NCBI RefSeq assembly: GCF_900156695.1
Contig: NZ_FTOM01000002.1
Location: 620,001-684,000, forward strand
Reading direction: 5' to 3'
Length of the DNA stretch: 64,000 bases
Source of the DNA: Phaeovulum vinaykumarii
Lineage (GTDB): Bacteria > Pseudomonadota > Alphaproteobacteria > Rhodobacterales > Rhodobacteraceae
Below are positions 8,106 through 16,136 of the stretch, one piece after another (within the stretch, counting starts at the first letter, position 1; every line of letters starts with the position of its first letter). The notes below the pieces were generated by a model. The model had not been told where the DNA came from and did no database searches. It was given only the letters and a program-made list of their open reading frames with translations. Position numbers and translations under genes: made by a program.

Positions 8106-9266
8106 TCAGGCTGCGCGCCGCGCGCGCATGGCCTGTGCGAAGCGCTCGAACAGGTAATAGCTGTCCTGCGGGCCGGGGCTGGCCTCGGGGTGATATTGCA
8201 CCGAGAACACCGGCCGGTCGGCCATGCGGATGCCGCAGTTCGACCCGTCGAACAGGCTGACATGGGTTTCCAGCACGCCTTCGGGCAGGGTCTGACTGTC
8301 CACCGCAAAGCCATGGTTCATCGAGGTGATCTCGACCTTGCCGGTCTCGCGGTCCTGCACGGGATGGTTGGCGCCGTGGTGGCCGTGGTTCATCTTGATG
8401 GTGCGTGCGCCCAGCGCCAGCGCCAGCATCTGGTGGCCAAGGCAGATGCCGAAGACGGGCAGATCGGCCTTCAGGATGCCCTGGATCATCGGCACGGCAT
8501 ATTCGCCCGTGGCCGCCGGGTCGCCCGGACCGTTGGACAGGAACACGCCATCGGGGTTCAGCGCCAGCACGTCTTCGGCGGTGGCGGTGGCGGGCAGCAC
8601 GGTCACGTCGCAGCCGGCCGACGCCAGGCAGCGCAGGATGTTGCGCTTGGCGCCGTAATCCACGGCGACGACGCGCAGGCCGTCGCCCGTGCGCTGGCCA
8701 TAGCCGTCGGGCCAGGCCCAGCGGGTCTCGTTCCAGCGATAGGATTGGGTGCAGCTGACCTCGCGCGCGAGATCCAGCCCGACCAGCCCCTTCCAGCCGC
8801 GCGCCCGCGCCACCAGCGCTTCGATGTCGAACTTGCCTTCGGGGTTGTAGGCCAGCGCCACATGCGGCGCGCCCTGCTGGCGGATGGCCCGCGTCAGCCG
8901 CCGCGTGTCGATGCCGCCCACGCCGATGCGGCCGCCCCGTTCCAGCCAGGCGGTCAGATCCCCGGTCGCGCGCCAGTTCGACGGCTCGGTCGGATCCCAC
9001 TTGACCACCATGCCGGCGGCGACGGGCTGGGCGGCCTCGTCATCCTCGGGGGTGATGCCGACATTGCCGACATGGGGGAAGGTGAAGGTGACGACCTGCC
9101 CGGCATAGGACGGATCGGTCATGATCTCCTGATAGCCGGTCATGGCGGTGTTGAAGACCAGCTCGGCCACCGTCTCGCCCGGTGCACCGAACCCGTGGCC
9201 GTAAAACAGCGAACCATCGGCAAGCGCGATCAGCGCGGTCGGCACGGGAAAGATGCGGGCGGGCAT
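8106..9266 (-). CDS. carA: Carbamoyl-phosphate synthase small subunit
   Basis: Glutaminase subunit that hydrolyses glutamine and channels ammonia to CarB, making carbamoyl phosphate for arginine and pyrimidines. 386 residues from ATG 9266 (MPARIFPVPTALIALADGS); the frame extends 22 codons further upstream but without family similarity. Seen: the CPSase small-chain N-terminal domain, the class I glutamine amidotransferase nucleophile in FGICLGHQML and the His in VQYHPEASPGP. CarB is not adjacent. The promoter must lie in the 182-bp divergent spacer shared with yqeY. Confidence 0.96.
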   Translation of the reverse strand: MPARIFPVPTALIALADGSLFYGHGFGAPGETVAELVFNTAMTGYQEIMTDPSYAGQVVTFTFPHVGNVGITPEDDEAAQPVAAGMVVKWDPTEPSNWRATGDLTAWLERGGRIGVGGIDTRRLTRAIRQQGAPHVALAYNPEGKFDIEALVARARGWKGLVGLDLAREVSCTQSYRWNETRWAWPDGYGQRTGDGLRVVAVDYGAKRNILRCLASAGCDVTVLPATATAEDVLALNPDGVFLSNGPGDPAATGEYAVPMIQGILKADLPVFGICLGHQMLALALGARTIKMNHGHHGANHPVQDRETGKVEITSMNHGFAVDSQTLPEGVLETHVSLFDGSNCGIRMADRPVFSVQYHPEASPGPQDSYYLFERFAQAMRARRAA

Positions 9267-9352
9267 GACGAGTCTCTTTCGCGGGGGGAGTGAAATCTGT
9301 GGGAACCTAAGGGGGCGGCTGGCGCGGGTCAAGCGGAAATCTGGCCTAAATT

Positions 9353-9368
9353 ATTGTTCAAAAACAAT
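9353..9368. promoter_or_regulatory. AT-rich inverted repeat between carA and yqeY
   Basis: ATTGTT-CAAA-AACAAT, a perfect 6-bp inverted repeat with a 4-nt centre in an otherwise GC-rich divergent spacer, 87 nt from carA and 81 nt from yqeY. It could be an operator or part of a promoter; no regulator is assigned. Confidence 0.3.
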
Positions 9369-9448
9369 GTCTTGGCATGTGTTCGTTCGCTTGTGTCCCT
9401 GCTGCTTTGGCGGTAATCTCGGGGCTTCCCAGTTCAGGAGGACAGCCA

Positions 9449-9919
9449 ATGGCCCTGCGTGACCGGATCAACCAGGCCCTGAAGGAGGCCATGAAGGCCA
9501 AGGAACCCGTCCGTCTGTCGACGCTGCGTCTGGTCAATGCCGCGATCAAGGACCGCGAGATTGCCCAGCGCGGCAGTGCGCCCGAGGGCACCGCCCCCGC
9601 CGGGCTGGCCGATGACGAGATCATCGCCGTGATGGGGCGCATGGTCCGCCAGCGCCAGGAAAGCGCGCGCGCCTACGAGGAGGGCGGGCGGCTGGAACTG
9701 GCCGAGAAGGAGCTGGCCGAGATCCGCGTGCTCGAGGAATTCCTTCCCCGCCCGATGTCCGAAGACGAGGTCGCCGCCGCCGTCGAGGCCGCCATCGCCG
9801 CGACCGGCGCCGCCTCGATCCGCGACATGGGCCGGGTGATGGCCGAGCTGAAGGGGCGCTACGCCGGGCGCATGGACTTCGCCACCGTCGGCCCGCAGGT
9901 CAAGAACCGCCTTCTCTAG
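9449..9919 (+). CDS. GatB/YqeY domain protein
   Basis: 156 residues, the usual size of stand-alone YqeY proteins, which resemble the tRNA-binding tail of the GatB amidotransferase subunit; the molecular role is unproved. It begins MALRDRINQALKEAMKAKEP, with AGGAGG at 9436-9441, 7 nt before the ATG. All-helical: a long N-terminal hairpin and a C-terminal three-helix tail (residues 106-156, DEVAAAVEAAIAATG to the end). That tail is repeated, about two-thirds identical, at the end of the membrane protein encoded at 10143-10826. In many Gram-positives and Proteobacteria yqeY sits between rpsU and dnaG; here it does not. Confidence 0.9.
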   Translation: MALRDRINQALKEAMKAKEPVRLSTLRLVNAAIKDREIAQRGSAPEGTAPAGLADDEIIAVMGRMVRQRQESARAYEEGGRLELAEKELAEIRVLEEFLPRPMSEDEVAAAVEAAIAATGAASIRDMGRVMAELKGRYAGRMDFATVGPQVKNRLL

Positions 9920-10142
9920 GCCGGCCGCGGGCCCCCTCATGGCGGCGTAGCAGGGGGGGTGTCTTGACGGCGTATCGGGGGGGGGCGTGTCAACACCCCG
10001 GCAACATCCGCGCGCTAAGAAGGCCCGGCAAAAGCGATCGCGCCTGTGACAAAGCGTCCGTGCCCCCCTTGCGGGGCGCGCGCGGCGTCCCGATCTGGGC
10101 GGCGGGGCGCGCAAGCGCGACAGGCAGAACAGGAGGGGGGCG

Positions 10143-10826
10143 ATGAGGCCTCGATTTCGCAAGCTGAGCCATCTTCTCGAACTGCCGGTCACCTTGCTGC
10201 GGGTGCTGGCCGGGGTTCTGGTCGTGCTGCATGTGCTGATCGCCAATTTCATGGTGGTCCAGTATCGCTGGGTCTTTGCGCTGACGGCGGTGATCCTGGG
10301 GCTTCTGCTTGCGCGCGAGATGTATCAGGACATGGCCGCCCGTTTCTTCCGGCTGAAATCCGACGAGCTTGAGGAGGACCGGCGCGCTCCGGGCCGCATT
10401 CGCCGTCCGCGGCTGACGCGGTTGCGGCAGGCCAGGATCGCGGCTCCGGTGACGCCCGCCCGCAGGATGCCCGACGCGCCGCCAACCGTCAGCACGAGAT
10501 CCGACGCCATGACGTCCGACGCGGCCTGGGCGCCCAGCCCGCCGCCGCCGAAACCGGCCGGGGCGATGCCGCGGGCGGGGCGCTATGGTCCCGGCACCGG
10601 CGCGCGCCCCGGGACGGGCGCCCCGGCCGAGCCCGCTCAAGACCCCGCGCCCCTGCCGCCGCTTGGCCCCGACGAGGTCGACGCCGCCATCGAGGCCGCC
10701 ATCGCCGAGGTGGGCCCGGAGTCGGTCCGCGACATGGGCCGGGTGATGCAGGAGCTGCGCCGCAGCTACGCGGGCCGGATGGATTTCGCCGCCGCCCTCC
10801 CCGAGGTGCAGCGCCGGCTTCTGTGA
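10143..10826 (+). CDS. Chimeric membrane protein with a YqeY-like tail
   Basis: 227 residues in three parts. Residues 1-78 contain two membrane helices (about 14-39 and 43-59) and are about 78% identical (51/65 by eye) to the protein at 11168. Residues 79-173 are a low-complexity Ala/Pro/Arg linker. Residues 174-227 (PDEVDAAIEAAIAEVGPESV onward) match the last 51 residues of the neighbouring YqeY protein at 34/51 positions, and the DNA matches well too. ATG follows AGGAGGGGGG. The simplest reading is a local duplication that fused a copy of the membrane gene to a copy of the yqeY 3' end. The frame is intact and no function is known. Confidence 0.75.
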   Translation: MRPRFRKLSHLLELPVTLLRVLAGVLVVLHVLIANFMVVQYRWVFALTAVILGLLLAREMYQDMAARFFRLKSDELEEDRRAPGRIRRPRLTRLRQARIAAPVTPARRMPDAPPTVSTRSDAMTSDAAWAPSPPPPKPAGAMPRAGRYGPGTGARPGTGAPAEPAQDPAPLPPLGPDEVDAAIEAAIAEVGPESVRDMGRVMQELRRSYAGRMDFAAALPEVQRRLL

Positions 10827-11167
10827 CGCGGGGGCGCGGCTGCCGTGGCCCTTGGGCGTTCGGGCGGGTGACGCGGCCGGGTGGGGCGTGATCATAAAGG
10901 ATTATGTAACGCAGGTTCAGGTATACCCTTGCCCCAGAAGACCTCGGTGCCGCTCGGGTCCGTGATGCGGCTGGCAGCCGTGTGCGTTTCATGTCATGGA
11001 AAGGGCCCGGCGCATCACCGTATCGGGGCCGTATCGGGAGGCGAACGGGGTCACATCGGGGGCTTGCGACAAAGCGTCCGGGTGGCCCTTGCAATCGGGA
11101 CGCGGCAACCGATCTTTGCCGGGGTTCGCGTCCGCCGGGCGCACGCGCAGATCAGGAAGGAAAACGC
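10827..11167. other. 341-bp spacer between paralogous membrane genes
   Basis: No gene or clear terminator seen. Its last 100 bp resemble the leader of the 10143 gene: both contain GACAAAGCGTCCG (10048-10060 and 11068-11080), 95 and 100 nt before their ATGs, with further partial matches (CCGATCT, CAGAxCAGGA). The promoter was probably duplicated with the gene. Confidence 0.5.
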
Positions 11168-11512
11168 ATGGCGCATTTTTTCAAGGGCACGCATCTCAGC
11201 GACCTGCCGGTGACCATTCTTCGGGTGGCCGCGGGCACCATGGTCGTGCTGCATGTCTTCATCGCCCTGTTCGTGGTCGTGCAATACCGCTGGGTGTTCA
11301 TGCTGACCGCGGTGGTCATGGGGCTGCTTCTGGCCCGCGAGATGTATGAGGACATGGCGCGCCGGTTCTTCCAGCTGAAGGCCGACGAGCTGGAGGAGGA
11401 GCTCGAACACGAGGACGCGCGCGCCGCCCCTGGCGTCAAGGTGATCGACGTGCAGGCGTCGGCCCCCGATGCCGAGATCGTCGAGCCCAAGGACAACGCC
11501 ACGCGCAACTGA
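11168..11512 (+). CDS. Small two-helix membrane protein, paralogue of 10143
   Basis: 114 residues starting MAHFFKGTHLSDLPVTILRV, with two hydrophobic segments (about 12-38 and 42-58) separated by VQYRW, then an acidic tail (DELEEELEHEDAR). AGGAAGG lies about 7 nt before the ATG. This looks like the ancestral form: the paralogue at 10143 shares the membrane part but has a different C-terminus. No named family recognised. A hairpin terminator at 11598-11623 closes the transcript. Confidence 0.75.
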   Translation: MAHFFKGTHLSDLPVTILRVAAGTMVVLHVFIALFVVVQYRWVFMLTAVVMGLLLAREMYEDMARRFFQLKADELEEELEHEDARAAPGVKVIDVQASAPDAEIVEPKDNATRN

Positions 11513-11597
11513 CGCGGGCTGTGCCCGAGCGGGGCGGCCCGGAGGCAGCCCGCCGGTCCTGCCTGACCAGATGCCGGTGGGGCAGGGACAGTCGCGC

Positions 11598-11623
11598 GGG
11601 CCGCCGATCATGGCGGCCCTTTT
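11598..11623 (+). terminator. Rho-independent terminator after the 11168 gene
   Basis: Perfect 8-bp stem GGGCCGCC / GGCGGCCC with loop GATCAT followed directly by TTTT, 86 nt after the stop codon. Confidence 0.8.
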
Positions 11624-11665
11624 CGCATGTCCGCTTTTGCCGTCCCGCCCTGTCCGGGCCTTTGT

Positions 11666-11716
11666 CCGGGGCGCTCTTGCCATGTGCGCCCGTGACCGGG
11701 GCGTCCTTGCCATGTG
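11666..11716. repeat. 30-bp period direct repeat, two copies
   Basis: CCGGGGCG then two variable bases then CTTGCCATGTGC occurs at 11666-11686 and 11696-11716 with about two mismatches. Confidence 0.65.
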
Positions 11717-11868
11717 CTGCATGCGGCCAGGGGCGGGCGACAAGCGCCGCGTCGTGATCGGGGGCGCGCGCTCTCTGACGGGGAGGTGGGGCTTGTGATC
11801 GGGCCCCCGTGTCCGGCCCGACTGCGGGTAGCAGCCGGGGGAGCAGATCCCGCGCGAACACGGGCCAC

Positions 11869-11930
11869 CGCCCGGAACACGCCCCGCCCGGAACACGCCC
11901 CGCCCAAAACGCATCCCGCCCGGAACGCGC
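11869..11930. repeat. Degenerate tandem repeat CGCCCGGAACACGCC
   Basis: Four consecutive imperfect copies of a 15-18 bp unit, the first two nearly identical, just upstream of the cytochrome gene terminator (on its far side). Confidence 0.65.
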
Positions 11931-11950
11931 ATCGCCAAGGCACGCACCAC

Positions 11951-11986
11951 AGAAAAGGGGCGCACCGACCCAAGCCGATGCGCCCC
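11951..11986 (-). terminator. Rho-independent terminator of the cytochrome c gene
   Basis: On the minus strand GGGGCGCA ... TGCGCCCC (8-bp stem, 14-nt loop able to pair further) followed by TTTTCTG, 28 nt after the cytochrome stop. Confidence 0.8.
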
Positions 11987-12013
11987 CTGAATGCCCGTGA
12001 CGGGACGTTCTGC

Positions 12014-12430
12014 TTATTCGGTCACGACCGATTGCAGATAGGCCACGACGTCTTCCTGCTTCTTGCGCAGTTGGAACGCCATGTTGCCCTTGGCTTTCTT
12101 GTCGCCGGTCTTGGCGCGCAGGTATTTGGTCGGGTCGGTGATGTAATCCGCGATTTCCTCGGGGGTCCAGACCGCGCCCGAGGCACCCAGCTCGGCGATC
12201 GAGTCACCGTAGCGGAAGTCTTCGACCGAGGCGACCTGACGGCCGACCACGCCATAGAGGTTCGGGCCCACGGCGGCCCCTTTCACGATGGCGGTGCCAT
12301 CGGGCGCGATGATCGAGTGGCACGCCCGGCATTTCATGAATTCCTTCTCGCCCACGGCGGGGTCGCCTTCGGCGAAGGCAGGCGTCGCCAGGGCGAGAGC
12401 GGCGAGGGTGGCGAACAGGCTGGTCTTCAT
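12014..12430 (-). CDS. cycA: Periplasmic cytochrome c2 / c550
   Basis: 138 residues with a cleavable signal peptide (MKTSLFATLAALALATPAFA, cut before EGDP), so the mature class I cytochrome is exported. Seen: haem motif CRACH about 14 residues into the mature part, PNLYGVVGR, and the distal methionine in KGNMAFQL. The match to Paracoccus cytochrome c550 and Rhodobacter cytochrome c2 is close in size and signature. These shuttle electrons from the bc1 complex to oxidases, or to the reaction centre in phototrophs; which applies cannot be seen here. A single gene with its own terminator. Confidence 0.93.
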   Translation of the reverse strand: MKTSLFATLAALALATPAFAEGDPAVGEKEFMKCRACHSIIAPDGTAIVKGAAVGPNLYGVVGRQVASVEDFRYGDSIAELGASGAVWTPEEIADYITDPTKYLRAKTGDKKAKGNMAFQLRKKQEDVVAYLQSVVTE

Positions 12431-12708
12431 CGCGTTTTCCTTGTTTGCTCAGGAGTTTTGACCAAGGCGTGAGAGCTGGCTCCTCCCACCTCCAACGCAC
12501 GCGGCCAGTGATTCCGGCGTGCGGTATAGCACGTCAATCTTAACAAGGCAAAATCGTCACGGTGGTGCAAGGCCCGCCAAGGGCGTCTTTTCGCGTCGAT
12601 TTCGCCGGGAAAGGGGCTTCAATGCCCAATATGGGCGGGGTTTTCCCGCCCTGAATTCAAGGGGGTGCGGCGAAACGTCTGGGAGTGAGTTGTTTTTCTG
12701 ATTATTTT

Positions 12709-13404
12709 CTAGTCACTTGCGGGATTTTCCGGGCGCGGATGGCCCGGCGCGGCCAGGGCGGCCAGCAGGTCGGGAAAATTTGCGTGAAGGGCCGCGTCCA
12801 GATCGGCCATCGTCATCGGCAATCCCAGATCCACCAGGCTGGTGACCCCATGCCCGGTGATGCCGCAGGGCACGATCCCGTCGAAATGGCTCAGCTCCGG
12901 CTCGACGTTGATCGACAGGCCGTGGAACGACACCCAGCGGCGCAGCTTGATGCCGATGGCGGCGATCTTGTCCTCGCGCGGGGTGCCGTCGGGCAGGGGG
13001 GGCTTTCCGGGGCGGCGCACCCAGACGCCGACGCGGCCCTCGCGGCGCTCGGCGGTGACGCCGAAATCGGCCAGCGTGGCGATCACCCAGCCTTCGAGCG
13101 CCGACACGAACCGGCGCACGTCGCGGCCGCGGCGGTTGAGGTCCAGCATGACATAGACGACGCGCTGGCCGGGCCCGTGATAGGTGTATTGCCCGCCGCG
13201 CCCGGCGATGTGGACCTCGAAGCGGCCGGGGTCGCGCAGATCGGCAGGGCGCGCGGATGTCCCGGCGGTATAGAGCGGCGGATGCTCGAGCAGCCAGATC
13301 GCCTCGTCGGCGGTGCCGGCATGGATGGCGGCCACGCGGGCCTCCATTTCTGCCAATGCCTGGGGGTAAGCCACGAGATCTTGTGACACGATCCATTCGA
13401 CCAT
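12709..13404 (-). CDS. lipB: Octanoyltransferase (lipoate biosynthesis)
   Basis: Transfers octanoyl from acyl carrier protein to lipoyl domains, the first step of lipoic acid synthesis. 231 residues from ATG 13404 ([20 protein letters not shown]); the upstream extension of the open frame runs antisense to the next gene and is not coding. Seen: [23 protein letters not shown], the catalytic lysine region [16 protein letters not shown], and the nucleophile cysteine in [13 protein letters not shown]. The gene stands alone between a 278-bp spacer and a divergent gene. Confidence 0.94.
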   Translation of the reverse strand: MVEWIVSQDLVAYPQALAEMEARVAAIHAGTADEAIWLLEHPPLYTAGTSARPADLRDPGRFEVHIAGRGGQYTYHGPGQRVVYVMLDLNRRGRDVRRFVSALEGWVIATLADFGVTAERREGRVGVWVRRPGKPPLPDGTPREDKIAAIGIKLRRWVSFHGLSINVEPELSHFDGIVPCGITGHGVTSLVDLGLPMTMADLDAALHANFPDLLAALAAPGHPRPENPASD

Positions 13405-13639
13405 GGGGGCGGTCCTTGCTGGGCGTTGCGGCAGATGCGGCAGGCGGCTGCGCGCGGAAAGGGCGGTATCTTGCACAATTCGCCGCAAGCCCGGGGGCGT
13501 TGCAAGTTCGTTTTTCTTGCCTTGGGCGTGATTCGGGCCAACACTCGAATCATGATGACCGTCGATGCGTGGCGGCCGTCCGCCTCGAGGTTCCCGCGGA
13601 TGGGGGGCGGGCGGACAGGAGTTCCGGGGGGAAACCAGC

Positions 13640-15211
13640 ATGAAGATGTCCAAACTTGTCAGTGTGAGCCTGGTTGCCATGCTCAGCGTCACCTCGGCCA
13701 CGAGCGCGCGCGCCGACGGCAACGGCCTGGTCGGCGGCCTGGTCGGCGGGATCATCGGCGGCGCCATCGCCGCGGACATGGCGCGCCATTCGCGTCAGAA
13801 CACCACCAACCACCGGGCCACGACGCAGCGCAGTTCGGCCAATACGGCGCAGCGCCAGGCCAACCGCGAAACCCAGACCGCGCTCAACCATTTCGGCTTT
13901 GATGCGGGTGCGCCCGACGGGGTGATGGGGCGGCGCTCGCGCGCGGCCATCACCCAGTATCAGGTCACGCTGGGCTATCCGCCCACCGGCCAGCTGACCG
14001 AATTCGAACGCAACCATCTGGTCTCGTCCTATCACCGCGCGGTCGCGGGCGGCGCGCTGACGATGCAGCAGGCGGCGGCGAACCCGATGGGGATGAAGGG
14101 TCTTCTGGTCGAATGGCGCGATGCCACGCTGGGTCTTCCGCCCGGCGGCGGGATGGCTGCCGGCACGATGGCGGCGGGGACCATGGCGGCGGGCGCGGCA
14201 GCCGCGGGCACGCTGGGCGTGCTGAACAAGCAGCCCAGCCCCGAAGGCGCCGAGCCGCCCGCGGCGGCTTCGGTTCCGGCGGCCACGGCTCCGGCGCTGC
14301 CGAATTTCCTGGGCGGCATGACCACGCAGGCGTCGCTGGCCTCGCATTGCAACCGGGTCAATCTGGTCACCTCGTCGAACGGGGGCTTTGTCACCGCGGC
14401 CTCGATGACCGACCCGAACCAGGCCTTGGGCGAGCAATTCTGCCTGGCCCGCACCTATGCGATCACCCAGGGCGAGGAACTGGTCGCGCGCATTCAAGGG
14501 GTCAGCGCAGACGAGATCGCCCGCCAGTGCGAGGGGTTCGGCACCGCGCTGCGCGACCATGTCGCCGCGCTGTCGCTTCAGGATCGCGCCGCGGTCAGCG
14601 CGGGCGTGGCCAGCTTCGTTCTGGCCTCGGGCATGGCGCCGGCGCAGCTGACCGACACCGCCAAGATCTGTCTGTCGGTGGGCTATCGGACCGACAACAT
14701 GGATACGGCCATCGGCTCGGCGCTGGTGCTCGATGCGCTGGGCGAGAAGGTCTATGACGAGCTTCTGGGCCACCACCTGGCCATGGGCTTCGGGACCAGC
14801 CGCCGCCCGGATCTGGCGCTGGCCTGGTATCAGGGCGGGATCGACGCGCTGGGGCAGGGGGGGGGGGCGGTCTTTGCGCCCGGCCAGCCCGAGCGCACCG
14901 AGCTGATCCGCCGCGCCGCCTATACGCTGAGCGGGCGCGCCGATCTGCTGCAACCCGCAGCCCCCGTGCCGGCCGCGCTGCCGAATTTCGCCCCGATGGC
15001 CCCGGCGCCCGCCGCGCCGGCGGCGGTTGCCCCGCAGGTGCAGGGCGCGCTGACGCCCGCGCCCTCGGCGCCCGCGACCGCCGAGATCAGCGCCCCGGCG
15101 GCCCCGGCGCCCAGCCCGGCAACGGTGACGGCGGCCTCGTCGCAGCCGGTGGGCGTGGCCTCGGGCATGGCCAATATCCTGCGGTTGCCGGGCGCGCTGC
15201 TGCGCCCCTGA
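13640..15211 (+). CDS. Secreted peptidoglycan-binding domain protein
   Basis: 523 residues. A signal peptide ([20 protein letters not shown], cut near ARA-DG) is followed by a glycine-zipper stretch ([19 protein letters not shown]) that may be membrane associated. Residues about 75-135 form a PG_binding_1-type domain ([20 protein letters not shown]). The rest is Ala/Pro-rich linker and a conserved-looking middle region ([17 protein letters not shown], with several cysteines). The start is set by GGGGGGA 5-10 nt before the ATG and by the signal peptide. Probably a periplasmic wall-associated protein; no enzymatic domain recognised. Confidence 0.8.
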   Translation: MKMSKLVSVSLVAMLSVTSATSARADGNGLVGGLVGGIIGGAIAADMARHSRQNTTNHRATTQRSSANTAQRQANRETQTALNHFGFDAGAPDGVMGRRSRAAITQYQVTLGYPPTGQLTEFERNHLVSSYHRAVAGGALTMQQAAANPMGMKGLLVEWRDATLGLPPGGGMAAGTMAAGTMAAGAAAAGTLGVLNKQPSPEGAEPPAAASVPAATAPALPNFLGGMTTQASLASHCNRVNLVTSSNGGFVTAASMTDPNQALGEQFCLARTYAITQGEELVARIQGVSADEIARQCEGFGTALRDHVAALSLQDRAAVSAGVASFVLASGMAPAQLTDTAKICLSVGYRTDNMDTAIGSALVLDALGEKVYDELLGHHLAMGFGTSRRPDLALAWYQGGIDALGQGGGAVFAPGQPERTELIRRAAYTLSGRADLLQPAAPVPAALPNFAPMAPAPAAPAAVAPQVQGALTPAPSAPATAEISAPAAPAPSPATVTAASSQPVGVASGMANILRLPGALLRP

Positions 15212-15441
15212 CATGGGCCCGACCCGCCGGGCCGAAGGGGCCCCGGCGGCGATGCGACAGGGCGCGCCCGGACAGGCTCCGGGCGCGCGTTTTGCCGGGG
15301 TGGATGTGGCCCCGGATCCGGCGGGCGCGGGCGGCGCAAGGGGCCCCTGGCGCGCGGCATGGATAATCGCCGCGGCATGCAAGTTTCCTCTTTTCAACGC
15401 CCGGCGGCTCGGCTAAACACCCGCCACCAAGCCAAGGCAGT

Positions 15442-15528
15442 GCGGTCGTGGCGGAATTGGTAGACGCGCAGCGTTGAGGTCGCTGTGGGGTAACTCCCGT
15501 GGAAGTTCGAGTCTTCTCGACCGCACCA
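15442..15528 (+). tRNA. tRNA-Leu (anticodon GAG)
   Basis: 87 nt including CCA. Acceptor GCGGTCG / CGACCGC, D arm with TGGTAGACGC, anticodon stem CAGCG / CGCTG with loop TTGAGGT (GAG), a long class II variable arm, and T loop TTCGAGT. All leucine features are present. Reads CUC and CUU codons. Confidence 0.97.
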
Positions 15529-15666
15529 ATCTTCTGCTGATATCAGTAGCTTCCCCTGTTCAGGGCCGGTGGTTTCCACGGGCCCTTGCGCATTTTGCGG
15601 TCCCTTGCAGCGGCGACATGCCGCTGTCAGGGGCGGCGCACAACCGCGCGCCCGGCCACGCACGTC

Positions 15667-15695
15667 TTGATTTTTTCCGGCCTTTTGCGCATATG
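15667..15695 (+). promoter_or_regulatory. Possible promoter of the cold-shock gene
   Basis: TTGATT, a 17-nt spacer, then CATATG: a good -35 but weak -10 match. It would give a leader of roughly 115 nt before the cspA ATG, which fits the long leaders common in cold-shock genes. Confidence 0.35.
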
Positions 15696-15817
15696 TCCTC
15701 GCAGCGACGTTACCTTTATCGAACCACTGATCCGTCACGGCCCGGTCCTTTCGATTCTGCACTGACCGAGCCGGGCCGCCGCAGTTCCGCGGGCGGCATA
15801 GATCAGGAGTTCTCACG

Positions 15818-16024
15818 ATGGCCAACGGCACCGTGAAATGGTTCAACGCCACCAAGGGTTATGGCTTCATTGCCCCCGAAGGCGGGAAACGCGACGTTTT
15901 CGTGCATGTGACCGCGCTTCAGCGCGCCGGTCTGACCGAACTGGCCGACGGCCAGCGCGTGACCTTCGACGTGGAAGCGGGCCGTGACGGCCGCGAGTCG
16001 GCGACCAATCTGGCGCTGGCCTGA
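15818..16024 (+). CDS. cspA: Cold-shock domain protein
   Basis: 68-residue single cold-shock (OB-fold) domain that binds single-stranded RNA/DNA as a chaperone. RNP1 is KGYGFI and RNP2 is VFVHV, with MANGTVKWFNATKGYGFIAP at the N-terminus. ATG follows CAGGAG 8 nt upstream. Monocistronic: a 289-bp upstream spacer containing a candidate promoter, and a strong terminator 40 nt downstream. Most genomes of this group carry several csp paralogues, so the symbol is generic. Confidence 0.95.
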   Translation: MANGTVKWFNATKGYGFIAPEGGKRDVFVHVTALQRAGLTELADGQRVTFDVEAGRDGRESATNLALA

Positions 16025-16063
16025 GGCCGAGCCACGATCGCCCCCATCGGCGATGAAGATTGA

Positions 16064-16092
16064 AAAACGGGGCGCATCACGCGCCCCGTTTT
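16064..16092. terminator. Bidirectional terminator between cspA and metG
   Basis: Perfect 12-bp stem AAAACGGGGCGC / GCGCCCCGTTTT with a 5-nt loop ATCAC; the A and T runs serve both strands. Confidence 0.88.
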
Positions 16093-16136
16093 GCATTTCG
16101 GGCCCCTGTTCGAAGGGGCCGTTCCTCCCCGGGGGG

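Larger units (their letters stand above)
11513..12013. other. 501-bp repeat-rich spacer
   Basis: No convincing gene. It contains a terminator for each flanking gene, a pair of 30-bp spaced direct repeats (11666-11716) and four degenerate 15-18 bp units of the type CGCCCGGAACACGCC (11869-11930). Short open frames through it look compositionally random. Confidence 0.6.
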
